This document shows, piece by piece, positions 10,901 to 19,000 of a DNA stretch of 43,027 nt. Source of the stretch: a virus. Position numbers and translations under genes: made by a program. Position 1 is the stretch's first letter. The number at the start of each line of letters is the position of its first letter. The notes under the pieces were generated by a model that was not told where the DNA came from, did not search any database, and saw only the letters and a program-made list of their open reading frames with translations. The stretch lies in the IMG/VR virus record IMGVR_UViG_3300027608_000061, positions 1 to 43,027 of that record; one strand, 5' to 3'.

Positions 10901-12944
10901 TTTGTAATCCCAATTTATTTGCTGCATCTAATCTATGATGTCCTTCTTTTAACCTAAGCGCGTTATCTTTTACATAATAAACCAAAGTCAATGGTTCTTT
11001 AATCCCATTTTTTGAAATATCATCTTTTAATTTATTTTGCGCTTCTTCAGTCCTACTTAATTCACCTTTAGGTATTTTATTAAGTTCTGAGATAGGGAAA
11101 GCGCCCTCTGTTGCTTCTAATTCTGTCTTTACTTCAATTGGTTTAACTTCTTCAGTTACTTTAACTTCTTCTGGCTTAACTTCTGCTGTTATAATTTTTT
11201 TTGTACCTATAGGCTTACCTTGCAATGCCTCAAATTCAGCTTGACTTACTTCTTCTCCATCTACTGTGTACTTTTTAGTTCCTGTTTCTTTAGCTGGTTT
11301 TTTTGCAATGTTGTAAACTTCAGAATCTATTTTTTTAATTTTTTCTTCATTAGCTTTAACTTCTTCATCTATACCTGCGTGATAAGCTTCATCTGTACTT
11401 TGCTTTTGTTGAATCAAATTGTCGTTTAGCTTCTTTATATCATTTCTTTCAACTAATAATTCAATTGATTTTGCTTTATTTTCACCAGTTACAGCTTCAG
11501 GTATTTTATCTGCAACTTCTGCTGCTTTTTCTACAAAAATAACACCTTCTTGATGCTGTTCAGGAGTAATAATGTTATTGGCTAAATCTCTATTTAAATT
11601 TACGACAGCATCTTCTGCTCCATTTTGAACACCTTGTGTTGCAATTTGAGTAGATAATGTTTTATTATTAGATGATGTTTTTGACCTTTCTATTTGAATT
11701 CCTGTAGCTACTTGAACTACGCCGCCCGGAACTGCAGCAATTCCTTCTATAGCAACATCATCCCAATTTACTTTTTTGCCAGAAGCCAATTGTCCGCTTA
11801 AATCACCTCCCATTCCTCCTCCTACTTGTATTCCTAATTCGCCAAATCCTGCAAGTAATTTTTTAGATAAGCTTTTACCTATCGCCCCAGTTGCCAATTT
11901 ACCCGCTAAACCTGCAGTAGCTGCATCAAATACTAAAATAGGAATACCGTATTTAGCAGCAGTATTTCTTATTTTAGCCATTTTATTTTCATCTGAAAAA
12001 GCTTTTATTAAGCTATCCTTATTTGATATATCAACTCCATTGTCTGAAAGTGAATTTAAAATATCTTGAGATGTAGATAAGTTATACCCTGCTGCTGATT
12101 GTCCTGCTAATAAACCATAAAAAGCGCCGGGTATAGCACCTACTCCTGCAAATGGAACACCCGCGGCAGCACCCATTGCAACAGCGGTAGGAACTGTTCT
12201 TTGACTAGCTTCAAATAATGCTGATAATGAACTAGCCATTGTTTCGGCTACAAATTGAACGCCAAGCGCAGGACTATCTACAAATAATCCTTTTAACCCT
12301 TTTTCTTGATATAATTTTTCAGATTTTGATTGAGGAAGTAATTGCGCATCTGTTTGTAATTTCGCTAGTTCGCCAAGTTCATTTTCTGTTGGTCTTTTAC
12401 CCGCAGATAATATATTAGCTACCTTACCTTGTATTTGCCCCTTAATAACCGAGCTGCTAATATCAGCCAATATGGAAGGCTCTTCCCTTTCTTCTAATAC
12501 TTTTACTTTTGGCGCACCTCCAAATAAAGCACTAGTAAAAGATGGTTCAATAGATATTCTTTTTTGTTCTTTTGTGCCTTCTGGCTTCATTAAAAAACCT
12601 TTCTCAGCAAAAGCTTTACCTTTTTCAAAGTCTGGTGATAATGATTGAGATTCTGTAGGGGAAAATGCTTCTCCAGAAAGATTGCCAATTTGGTCTTTTT
12701 TTTTTACTGGTTCTACAAAAGTCAAAGAATCTATAAATTCATTTTTTGGCTTTTTAAAATCAGAAAAATTTTCAATTAATACATCATGAACTTTTCCAGC
12801 ATAAGTTTTATCTGTAGAAAGTTTTTTATAAAAATCTTGTTCACCTAATTTAAAATCATCAAAATTAGATGATAAAATATCATATACTTTTTTCTTATAA
12901 GGTTGCTCTTGAACTGGCTCTGTAGATATAACTTCTTCTATCAT
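4932..12944 (-). CDS. Giant polyvalent virion protein with ParB-like and zincin-like domains (probable ejected protein)
   Basis: 2670 residues. Visible parts: two N-terminal repeats (residues about 15-75, VYDILSSNFDDFK and VHDVLIENFSDFK); Gly/Ala-rich hydrophobic stretches at about 230-400; a ParB/sulfiredoxin-like motif GHHRLDAANKLG from G668; an acetyltransferase-like stretch at about 910-1040 (NIYSQFGFVPVAKV); a zinc-protease motif HEIMH at 1623-1627 with a downstream EFIAES (E1689/E1693) that could supply the third ligand; a coiled coil at about 1950-2020; a hydrophobic segment near 2450. Mosaic proteins of this kind are known as phage polyvalent proteins, thought to be delivered with the DNA to act on host defences. 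Its place after the pilot-like genes and its membrane-active segments fit an ejected internal protein. Individual enzyme activities are inference. The start follows the upstream gene's stop by 6 bases. Confidence 0.85.
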   Translation of the reverse strand: MIEEVISTEPVQEQPYKKKVYDILSSNFDDFKLGEQDFYKKLSTDKTYAGKVHDVLIENFSDFKKPKNEFIDSLTFVEPVKKKDQIGNLSGEAFSPTESQSLSPDFEKGKAFAEKGFLMKPEGTKEQKRISIEPSFTSALFGGAPKVKVLEEREEPSILADISSSVIKGQIQGKVANILSAGKRPTENELGELAKLQTDAQLLPQSKSEKLYQEKGLKGLFVDSPALGVQFVAETMASSLSALFEASQRTVPTAVAMGAAAGVPFAGVGAIPGAFYGLLAGQSAAGYNLSTSQDILNSLSDNGVDISNKDSLIKAFSDENKMAKIRNTAAKYGIPILVFDAATAGLAGKLATGAIGKSLSKKLLAGFGELGIQVGGGMGGDLSGQLASGKKVNWDDVAIEGIAAVPGGVVQVATGIQIERSKTSSNNKTLSTQIATQGVQNGAEDAVVNLNRDLANNIITPEQHQEGVIFVEKAAEVADKIPEAVTGENKAKSIELLVERNDIKKLNDNLIQQKQSTDEAYHAGIDEEVKANEEKIKKIDSEVYNIAKKPAKETGTKKYTVDGEEVSQAEFEALQGKPIGTKKIITAEVKPEEVKVTEEVKPIEVKTELEATEGAFPISELNKIPKGELSRTEEAQNKLKDDISKNGIKEPLTLVYYVKDNALRLKEGHHRLDAANKLGLQNVPIKVQVEWDNSIKDDKDIQGQELYQPPVPLDIESYKKRNYQPTNIKLSELGFKEKSSQEVKPTEVKKIPTDLEERGEPIESTLEAERRRSNGERIFAITEQDGTPVEVTSVEMLRNYTPDQLMAYKPSEIIKNKELQENKLILQNGTKKQGNGKDTGAAIGSEMGGVEPSGKGVEVGLGAPSRYVVGKSDRVVRDVTTVKKISIPDSEAAEIKKVLPNAIFDDSFSEINSAEQFHKAISKSLKGNKHSSSVFVYPIEEYKNSRLFLTNDGKAGVAITKDGDIISVFSYGEGKNRVAQLLVNAVKDGGVSLDHYDTRLTNIYSQFGFVPVAKVKFDRAEAPKTWDYELYKDYNNGEPDVIAMAYNGGDPNTLYKRVGKFGNVNDLLKKTPYVNTWEQAKKLQQEFVNKVKSDLEPSIEKDIKTQIEDFGVPKEDIEPVNAMLSKIHENLKKAGLTATNTLSEWVGIGKGTKEKGALYQPTVYGNSGIVKRPSFDKKSADKAIKSGRVKIISPKESLEDFTFAITHWDDLFVGDIYHDGKKIGSFDGGVFYPLNGGEKGKMGASVNPQSAGAFSTQSNRSLFKNNGIKLPDSFDEGTFIVEKGPNKNQWVVTNKAGEKVTVTMPDNPKPGVIVIGKGDNLKHKSSLSAKVGFVNTLLSYAKNKEGYDGLINAVKSVYSIGNTRNADSVIELFNNYLKSGRMADGQTMSEAKTSYENFRAALIKDANQIVTTMMRDMGYTGVEYFDATQLKKGIYKATGKGIDKMFADIGQEDFLKGLKTGDAYAALKVTSPVFFEKDLGHPSYPFAIKTVDGSPVNIDIFDKTFRTYGENQGIEGRLPKEGQIATEGFGVTTTTKPSYKLKKDIDLSQPSSSDLSGALGQYESIRRFRKEGEIISKKGEYDYALKQKANAQYRIENGKNIIEALREFNKAKDKGKAVVAITHEIMHPTVVEIINGSKEGNEIGKKYTQTIVEEFNKATDSNITVDELIKGNDEFKNGKTNKQYRDVQEFIAESWEKYHTQGAKGFSAEFQKVLQTITEAFKSVYNSLTGKELTPELKKMFDDILGKSEFKAKKKILSEDISKKPTEVFIPEGADDSYIKMANVVNDAFVGNKFGLDALDQITSKLEDTNLENVIQKVKDKIKLNPNLAKETRERLLTTKQGNEFDQAILMYDLARLKGRENELQQEIINTKNPKKIQEYQKEILQVQNEMMDNAMANKQIGRTASTIFRLRQLWVNKELTILDMMDEYKASKGINELTPEQEQEVKDAYNQIKESRAKLEEAKLDLEKSREETAKLMIENQKLKDLQEKSNEIKKAERAEKTSETIKKSNERVTKALDNLKKLGGQATAGFDPKIAVELSKIAAEKVYQGIVKFDELVQNVLEDIKDVLPDFTKEDVINHILTRVNKAGQLEPMLLSAQYNNIKKSLDKSKGALRERVEKYELAQKEVAKQQFKWQEGRRQDMLGNEPIVERIGDKLLRWQRAAVLSYPITMVKLSAVVAHQLIALKPLKFAIGKLVYGLTPKSIREKQSIWGDPKWSSIAKYYSEWIRNFSSTNFKEIMSGVDTKELLYGRPIMYDELNASGSFLEIPGRSHGFIKSFIKNPEFVYAHEQQMVYNLTKMAEITEKLDEPNLTKKQKKALQEEYDNYDVTNEDVIEKINRLALLHGKWAILMNDNKFVEKFRQFTQNTGLVGKIAQSELPIVKIPVNWVGRAFATKYGIIRSFLGKSETETKGKGKLPGLGGESFPGIAQLIFKGTENLTESQADLLGKSLQLGTMGMAFYALGYYAYKEIEKNEDGSYEIMGVRVPKVLVHIPEYESIISGAETAHKKKEKDQSFIKSYIEADAEIAANNPFLNLLQYGASFQLGKLVTDIANPRKKDVDFTDKASDIMAKKIADMVEPGFVKTAATSFDTKEGKGFYPMGEVIKRRPSGETLDRAWEQFELGIPGLRQNVSKEEKAKRINEITKRLKAQKYDSIRGKIIENLKKIPN

Positions 12945-12950
12945 TATTTA

Positions 12951-14321
12951 TTAATTTAGATTTGATGCGCCCGGTTTTTTCTTTTTAGTTGTTCCTAATC
13001 CAGATACTTTAAATTTACTTCCAGAAACTTTATTTAAAATAGTAGACCTTACATCACCTGTTAATGGTTTTGCATTTTTCCAATCATACTTACCTGTTTC
13101 TTTACCATTTTTATCTAGGGTTGAATAAGCTACAAATACATCATTACCTTTTCTTCCAAATGCTGGATTTAGTGAAACTTTCTTTGTTTCATATGGAAGA
13201 TTTGGGTCTGTTGCCATAATATCATATTCAACTGCATCTTTTGGAACAACAACTTCTTTTATATATTCATCTGAAACTTTAGGACCAAATGTCAATTCTG
13301 TTAAATCAGTTCTTTCTGGAATAGGTTTTTTTGTATCACTATCATCTATATATTTATCAATTGAACCACCAGTAGCATTTGCAGTATTTTCGGCAGCTAC
13401 TAAAGCTCTTTGATTTCTTCCTGCCTCAGCTCTATTAAATATCTTTGTTTCGTAAGCCTCTGTTTTACCACCTCCTGATAATTTGTCTACAATAGGAGCT
13501 TCTGCTAAAGTGTGTGCTAAAAATACACCTTCTCTATTTTTAGGCATTTCTTCATTAGTTCTTTCTTTATATATTTTACCAAGTTTTGCAACTTCTGCTG
13601 CATCATTTAATATATAATCAGCATATTTTTGCGCGCCTATTTTTGTTAACATACCCCTTGAAATTTCTTTCAATTCATTTAAATCAGGATAGTGTTTAAT
13701 AAAATATTTTTCTTCTTTATTTCCCGGTAATGTTTTAGTATAATAATCATCAGGTTTGTCCCCCGGATTTTGTGTAACACTTCTTAATTGGTCTTTATAT
13801 TTAACTGGGTCCCATGCATCAAATATTTTAATTCTAGCTGTGTCCGGGGCAATATATCCAGCTCCGTATGGTAAAGTTGCATCTCTCATAACCTCTATAT
13901 CACCATCAATTTGTAAGCCTTTTGCATATTGCTGACCTGTATATGTTTTATATGCTTTAACTTCTGCTGTTTTTTGTTTAGACCCTTCTAAAAAACTTTG
14001 TAATTCTTTGAAACCAGATTCTAAAGTGCTTTGTGCGTCATAACCATATTTAGATGGATTATTTATTTGCTCTTTATTTTTAATAGCAAAACCCTTTACT
14101 TCATTTAATTTTTCGGTGAACATTCTTCTTTCTTGTTCACCAATACCAGCTGTGTTTAATGATTTCTCCCAATCTTTATAATATTTATCTAATGCTTCAG
14201 CTTTAGCTTTTTGATGCTGCATTTCTTGGATAGCATATTGTGTTGGCTTAGATGAAAAATCTACTGCAACATTACCACTTCTATATGGATTAATTCCTGT
14301 TAATAAACCTGTTGATGCCAT
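12951..14321 (-). CDS. Probable internal virion (ejection) protein, unknown family
   Basis: 456 residues, beginning MASTGLLTGINPYRSGNVAV and ending with a basic tail KKKKPGASNLN. The N-terminal 150 residues are strongly helical with Lys/Glu/Gln (YKDWEKSLNTAGIGEQERRM), the rest mixed. No enzyme motif is visible. It lies between a pilot-like membrane-active protein and the giant polyvalent protein, the usual place for internal core proteins of short-tailed phages (compare the T7 gp14-gp15-gp16 run). The internal core role is inferred from this order. Confidence 0.75.
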   Translation of the reverse strand: MASTGLLTGINPYRSGNVAVDFSSKPTQYAIQEMQHQKAKAEALDKYYKDWEKSLNTAGIGEQERRMFTEKLNEVKGFAIKNKEQINNPSKYGYDAQSTLESGFKELQSFLEGSKQKTAEVKAYKTYTGQQYAKGLQIDGDIEVMRDATLPYGAGYIAPDTARIKIFDAWDPVKYKDQLRSVTQNPGDKPDDYYTKTLPGNKEEKYFIKHYPDLNELKEISRGMLTKIGAQKYADYILNDAAEVAKLGKIYKERTNEEMPKNREGVFLAHTLAEAPIVDKLSGGGKTEAYETKIFNRAEAGRNQRALVAAENTANATGGSIDKYIDDSDTKKPIPERTDLTELTFGPKVSDEYIKEVVVPKDAVEYDIMATDPNLPYETKKVSLNPAFGRKGNDVFVAYSTLDKNGKETGKYDWKNAKPLTGDVRSTILNKVSGSKFKVSGLGTTKKKKPGASNLN

Positions 14322-14337
14322 TATTTATTTTTTAAAA

Positions 14338-15036
14338 TTATGAGCTGTAATCGCCATTAAAGATTTGTGTTGCTTGTCCTAAGTTTTTACCGCCTAAGTT
14401 TTTACTGCCTATGCCTTTAAATGCTCCAGCTCCAGCAAGACTACCAATATTACTTACTCCTTGCCCTACCATTTGCATACCAGCATTATATCTTTCGCCA
14501 GCTGCTTGTGCTTTCATTTGTTCTAATTGTAATTGACGGTCATATGGCGTCATTTTGTTTATATCAAATTGTCTTTGATAATCACCTGATTTAAGCTGAG
14601 TAGCTTGACCAAATTGACCAAGTCTTTGTTGTCTTGATGCTTCCGCTTGTGCGCCTAAATTTTGCATAGCACTCATTTGATTAGCTTGTAAACGACCTAT
14701 ACCACCTATAGCAGACCTTCTATCTTGTAATGCACCAATGCCTTGAGCAGTAGCTCTTTGGGCATTCATTGCACCTAGTTGATATTGTTGAGATTGATAA
14801 GGATTTTCTTTATATCTATTCATTGCCTCTTGATAATATGTATCAATAGACTTATCTGGTTTATATAATGGGCTATTTTTTGCTTGTGCTTCTAAAGCAT
14901 TTTGCGCTTTTTTTTGTTGTTTGCTCGCGCCAATCATGGATGCTGCACCCATTCCAGCTCCGGCTAATGCAGAAGCGCCAGCTATTGCTGTTGCTGCTGT
15001 TACAGTTCCTGTTACTCCTAATGCTATGAAACTCAT
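14338..15036 (-). CDS. Pilot/ejection-type internal virion protein
   Basis: 232 residues. The first 40 residues are hydrophobic Ala/Gly-rich with small-residue packing (TAATAIAGASALAGAGMGAA), suited to membrane insertion. The middle is Gln/Ala/Arg-rich helix (QSQQYQLGAMNAQRATAQG), and the C-terminus again has glycine-rich segments. This layout is typical of short-tailed phage ejection proteins such as T7 gp14 or P22 gp7/gp20, which form a channel across the host envelope. Its ATG overlaps the stop of the cupin gene by 4 bases (ATGA), showing translational coupling. Confidence 0.7.
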   Translation of the reverse strand: MSFIALGVTGTVTAATAIAGASALAGAGMGAASMIGASKQQKKAQNALEAQAKNSPLYKPDKSIDTYYQEAMNRYKENPYQSQQYQLGAMNAQRATAQGIGALQDRRSAIGGIGRLQANQMSAMQNLGAQAEASRQQRLGQFGQATQLKSGDYQRQFDINKMTPYDRQLQLEQMKAQAAGERYNAGMQMVGQGVSNIGSLAGAGAFKGIGSKNLGGKNLGQATQIFNGDYSS

Positions 15037-15527
15037 AATTCTATTTTTTTAGTTTCTTCTAATACTTTTAAATATTCTTGTTTAATATCAGTCCCAGTTA
15101 AATAATTAACATGAGGTTCTAATATTTTTTCTTCTATTTCTTTTACAATATTTTCTTTTTCGTCATCATTTAAATAATTGTACTCTGATTTCATGTCATT
15201 TACTCTGTGAAATGTAGTCCAAATACAATCTTCTAATATGTATAAAACTCTTCTTGTGCCGGGTTTGGTTATTCCAGTATATGGAGCTGTTATTTCATCC
15301 CAATCATCTCCATCTATTGAAACTGCAACTTTACCATAAGATACTATATAAGGATGTTCTGTTTTGTGAACCTTGCTTGTTATTAAAGACCCAGCAGGCA
15401 TAAAAATCTCCCTTATATACATCCCATCAGTAAACATATGTGTAGTAAGACAATGAACTGGCTCACAATTTTCTAGCATAGCTACTTCTAGCTCATCTAA
15501 TCTATCATCGTTTTCCCTAATAATCAT
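15033..15527 (-). CDS. Cupin-like phage protein
   Basis: 164 residues. Residues about 25-110 read as a double-stranded beta-helix (cupin): MYIREIFMPAGSLITSKVHK, then a turn with GKVAVSIDGDDWDEI and ITKPGTRRVLYILEDCIWTT. Proteins of this type recur in phage structural clusters; the function is not known, but sugar or metal binding in the virion is possible. The Lys/Glu-rich C-terminus (from about 115) is helical. The start overlaps the stop of the upstream gene by 1 base and the stop overlaps the next start by 4, so it is tightly coupled with its neighbours. Confidence 0.75.
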   Translation of the reverse strand: MIIRENDDRLDELEVAMLENCEPVHCLTTHMFTDGMYIREIFMPAGSLITSKVHKTEHPYIVSYGKVAVSIDGDDWDEITAPYTGITKPGTRRVLYILEDCIWTTFHRVNDMKSEYNYLNDDEKENIVKEIEEKILEPHVNYLTGTDIKQEYLKVLEETKKIEL

Positions 15528-16081
15528 TATCGGTTGTTCAATGGTGAATTAATATATTTAGTCGTTGCGCTGTTCAAATATACGAAAGAATTGGCACTTG
15601 TTTTCTCAAATTTTATGACCATGTAACCACCCTTCAAGCTATCTCCTTCTACAAGCCCTCCGGGACTGTTAGAATCCCTTAAAAATGATGCTTGATACTC
15701 TGACTCTAAAGTAGTAAAATCAGACACTAAAAGCTCGCTTTCTTGCTTATTACCGCTTGTGCCTCCGGTGTCCATTTGTGTGTATATAATTGGACAAGCC
15801 CATGTGGTATTCCCCGTTTCCATAATGGAAATCCAAGTCTTTTTATCTATTGAAGCTGTGTTAAAAACAGTGGTTATTGAGGCGCCATATTGTGTACCAT
15901 AGAAATTACAAAAATCTGTGTCATTTGTGTGCCTCCAAATACCCCCATCTTTAAACGAGAATAGGGTAGTATTTAGCTCCCCCATCATCTCTGGATGATA
16001 TGAATAAAAAGACTCAAATGAGTTACCTACCTCGTCAAAGGCTATGGTATATGGGTCTTGATGAAAAATTAATATTGCCAT
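15527..16081 (-). CDS. C-terminal part of the tail stabilisation protein, encoded as a separate gene
   Basis: 184 residues. The start, DPYTIAFDEVGNSFESFYSY, followed by LFSFKDGGIWRHTN, NFYGTQYGASITTVFN and a C-terminal beta segment, looks like the C-terminal end of crAss-like tail stabilisation proteins, which normally follows directly after the 'YDAYTNKYIIA' type segment. Here that segment is residues about 1240-1255 of the upstream 1391-residue protein. The two pieces are separated by a Thr-rich linker and a Cys module. The gene begins 13 bases after the upstream stop, in a different frame, with its own ATG. The assignment rests on remembered family patterns. Confidence 0.7.
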   Translation of the reverse strand: MAILIFHQDPYTIAFDEVGNSFESFYSYHPEMMGELNTTLFSFKDGGIWRHTNDTDFCNFYGTQYGASITTVFNTASIDKKTWISIMETGNTTWACPIIYTQMDTGGTSGNKQESELLVSDFTTLESEYQASFLRDSNSPGGLVEGDSLKGGYMVIKFEKTSANSFVYLNSATTKYINSPLNNR

Positions 16082-16094
16082 TTTTTAATTGATT

Positions 16095-19000
16095 TTAACA
16101 TGCAGTACAACCCCCTCCTGTTCTATCCATAGTTATTGTACCTATTCCTCCGGGTTTATTATATCCAACATACCCTAATGATGGCTCAAATACAAAGTAG
16201 TTATCTGCTGATAAACTAGCAAATGAAGTTGCACTAATTGAAGTTGAGTCACAAATAGTTGTACCGCCTGAATAGGTAATTGTAGTTACACTACTTCCCC
16301 CACCCGAACATAAAGTTGCAAACGAAGTTGAAACCTTAAATCCCGGAGGTAAAGTTGTTGTGGTAGAAGTTGTAGAGGTTGTAGTACTTGTACTTGTAGT
16401 AGAGGTACTAGTAGAAGTCGTAGTGCTAGTAGTGGTTGTAGTTGGCGCAGCAGTTGTAGTAGTACTTGTAGTTGTAGTAGTAATATATCTATTAATTTCT
16501 TCCATAGCAATTATATACTTATTAGTATAAGCATCAAATACACCATAAATACATGGATTCCCCATATATACTCCTGTTTCAACTACCCCATTATTCAATT
16601 CTTGTCTATAAGCGCTTAATGTAGAAACAAAGAATGCATTCATATAATTAGTAATACTAATTGGAGTAATACCATCTTGGCTTAATCTACACACAACACC
16701 TCTGTAATTGTCTACAAAATAGTCAGCAAAGTTATTCCAAGCTAGACTTGTTGCTGCATCTCCAATGCCATAATCACCAGAATAATACTGTATTTTATTA
16801 ATTAAAACATCTGTATTAGCTTGTAATGGATTGTTAGCACTATCCTTAACTATTTGTGTTAAAATAGGCACATTACCTACTTTAAACTTTTGATAAACTT
16901 TTAAATATCTATCCCTAACATGCAATCTTATTACATCACCAAAGCTTCTATCGTATTCATCAAAGTTCTCATAATAGAATCTATTGGTACCATTAATATT
17001 AGTATTAAATTGATATGCTTGTCCAAATCTTATTAAAGTAGGAAAATATCTTTTAGTTGCATTTTCATCAATTACTGACGGTCTACCATTACTATTTGTA
17101 ATTAAATTATAGTTATCACTAAAACTAGATTCTATAATATCTATAGTATTGTTTTTTATTATTGAAAAATCTATAGGAAAATCTAAAATAGTAATTTTAT
17201 TATCACCAATTCCATCATTTGTAGATTGAGCTACTATCCAAACTTTTGAATTTGCTGGAATACTTATTTGAACATCCATTTCATATGTAACATCCACGCC
17301 TCCTACGCCTGACTGCGCGATATTGTTAATTTCAGTTGGTAATAAGTTTACCTTGTATTTAGGAGTAGCTGATGCATTACATATTATAGCATACAAAGAA
17401 AATATAGATGTGCCATCAGAAAATATTTTAACCGTACCTTTAAAGCTCGTTAAAACTGATGATGCTGATAAATTATAGAAAAAATAATCACCATCTGCAA
17501 ATTCAGGGAATGACCCAGCACCAAAATATGCAACTTGCTCAGTTTGATTTAGAATCTCATAAGCTGCATTAACAATTACAGGATTAACTGTTATATATAA
17601 TGTTTTAATTAAACTTGTTCCTGCGCCAATTGTTTCTATAAATATAGAATTAGATTGCTCTATATAATTATCACTATATGGAACAGTTCTTTTTCTATAA
17701 AATAAATCACCATTTGTTCCAGATATTGTAGCATAATAATTTGGACCAGCTACTGCTGTCTGAGTATGTTCAAGACCAATATGGTAAGCACTTGCGGTTC
17801 CGGGATTGCCTATCCCAAAACATTTGCCAAATTCATAAAATAATCTTTGATTAGCTGCAACATTAGATGTATAATTATATAATAATATTTGGTAATGTTG
17901 AAAATCTTCTGCGCCAGTAAAATTAAAAGACAAAGAATCCATTTCTCCAGAAACAAATCTTATTTTCAAAAAATTTCCTGTAGCTGTATATGTATTCGGA
18001 TTATTTGGTATATTATATTCAATACTAGCTTCAGTACCAACTATTTCGTAATCATATTGACTTGGTAAAATAAGAGCTGTATTTTGAACATCATATCTTT
18101 TCAAGAACTTAATTCTATCCCCTTCCGTATAATTATAAGAAACTACATTTGTAGTAGAACTAATCTGCTCGTTATATACTTGTATATTACTTATATCAAT
18201 ATAAGCAAATCTTGGTATTGTTGAACCTATTACATTTACACTAGAATATGCTGCTTTACTAATCCAAAATAATCTTTTATTATAAGTAGTATTGTTTGAC
18301 CTTAAAATTTGATAATATATTGCCTCTAACGGAGGTGTATTATAAATATTTAAAAATGTTTGACAAAATCTTATACCATCTATTGATGCAGGTGTATTAA
18401 ATGCAGCATTAGTTATATCTGTTTGTGCGCCTATTGTTCTTCCTTCAGCATCAAAATATTGAACTGCATATTGATAACCAGAATCAGCAGCATTCGCAAA
18501 TGTTGTATTATCTGGAGAACCTGCTGCTAAATAATATTTAACCCCACTTGAGTATAATATAAATCCTGCAGAATATGTAGCCGTTAAAACATTATCCAAT
18601 ATTGTAATTACCCATCCATTTGAAGTCAAAGCGGCTCCAATAGAAGTTAATAAAGTTGATACTAATAAAGGAGTTGAACTAGCATAAGTATAACTTATAC
18701 CAATATCCGAACCTGTACTACTTTGTGCATTTATAACATAAATGCCAGCTGGATTGTTTAATATATTAACTTTTCCCGTATTATTTGTTCCTGTACCAAA
18801 AACATAAACTTTCATTATTGTGCCAATACTTCCGCTATCCGTTCCGTTACAAGTAGCAAAAAATAATAAACCAGCATTATCTAAAAAGAAACCGCTAGAA
18901 TCACTAGTTGTAACTACATCCATAACCATATCAGTCTTATTATACCCTTCTGTAATACCAGAATATAATAACACATTTCCATTCGCCAATTCAGCGGCAT

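Noticed and set aside
4932-12944. Virion RNA polymerase as in crAss-like phages
   Set aside because: No double-psi beta-barrel DxDxD-type polymerase motif was found in this protein; other domains are visible instead.
15527-16095. Sequencing frameshift joining the two stabilisation parts
   Set aside because: The first part ends with a complete Cys module and stop, and the second has a normal ATG 13 bases later; a single-base error would not create this arrangement. It remains possible that an older frameshift preceded the insertion.
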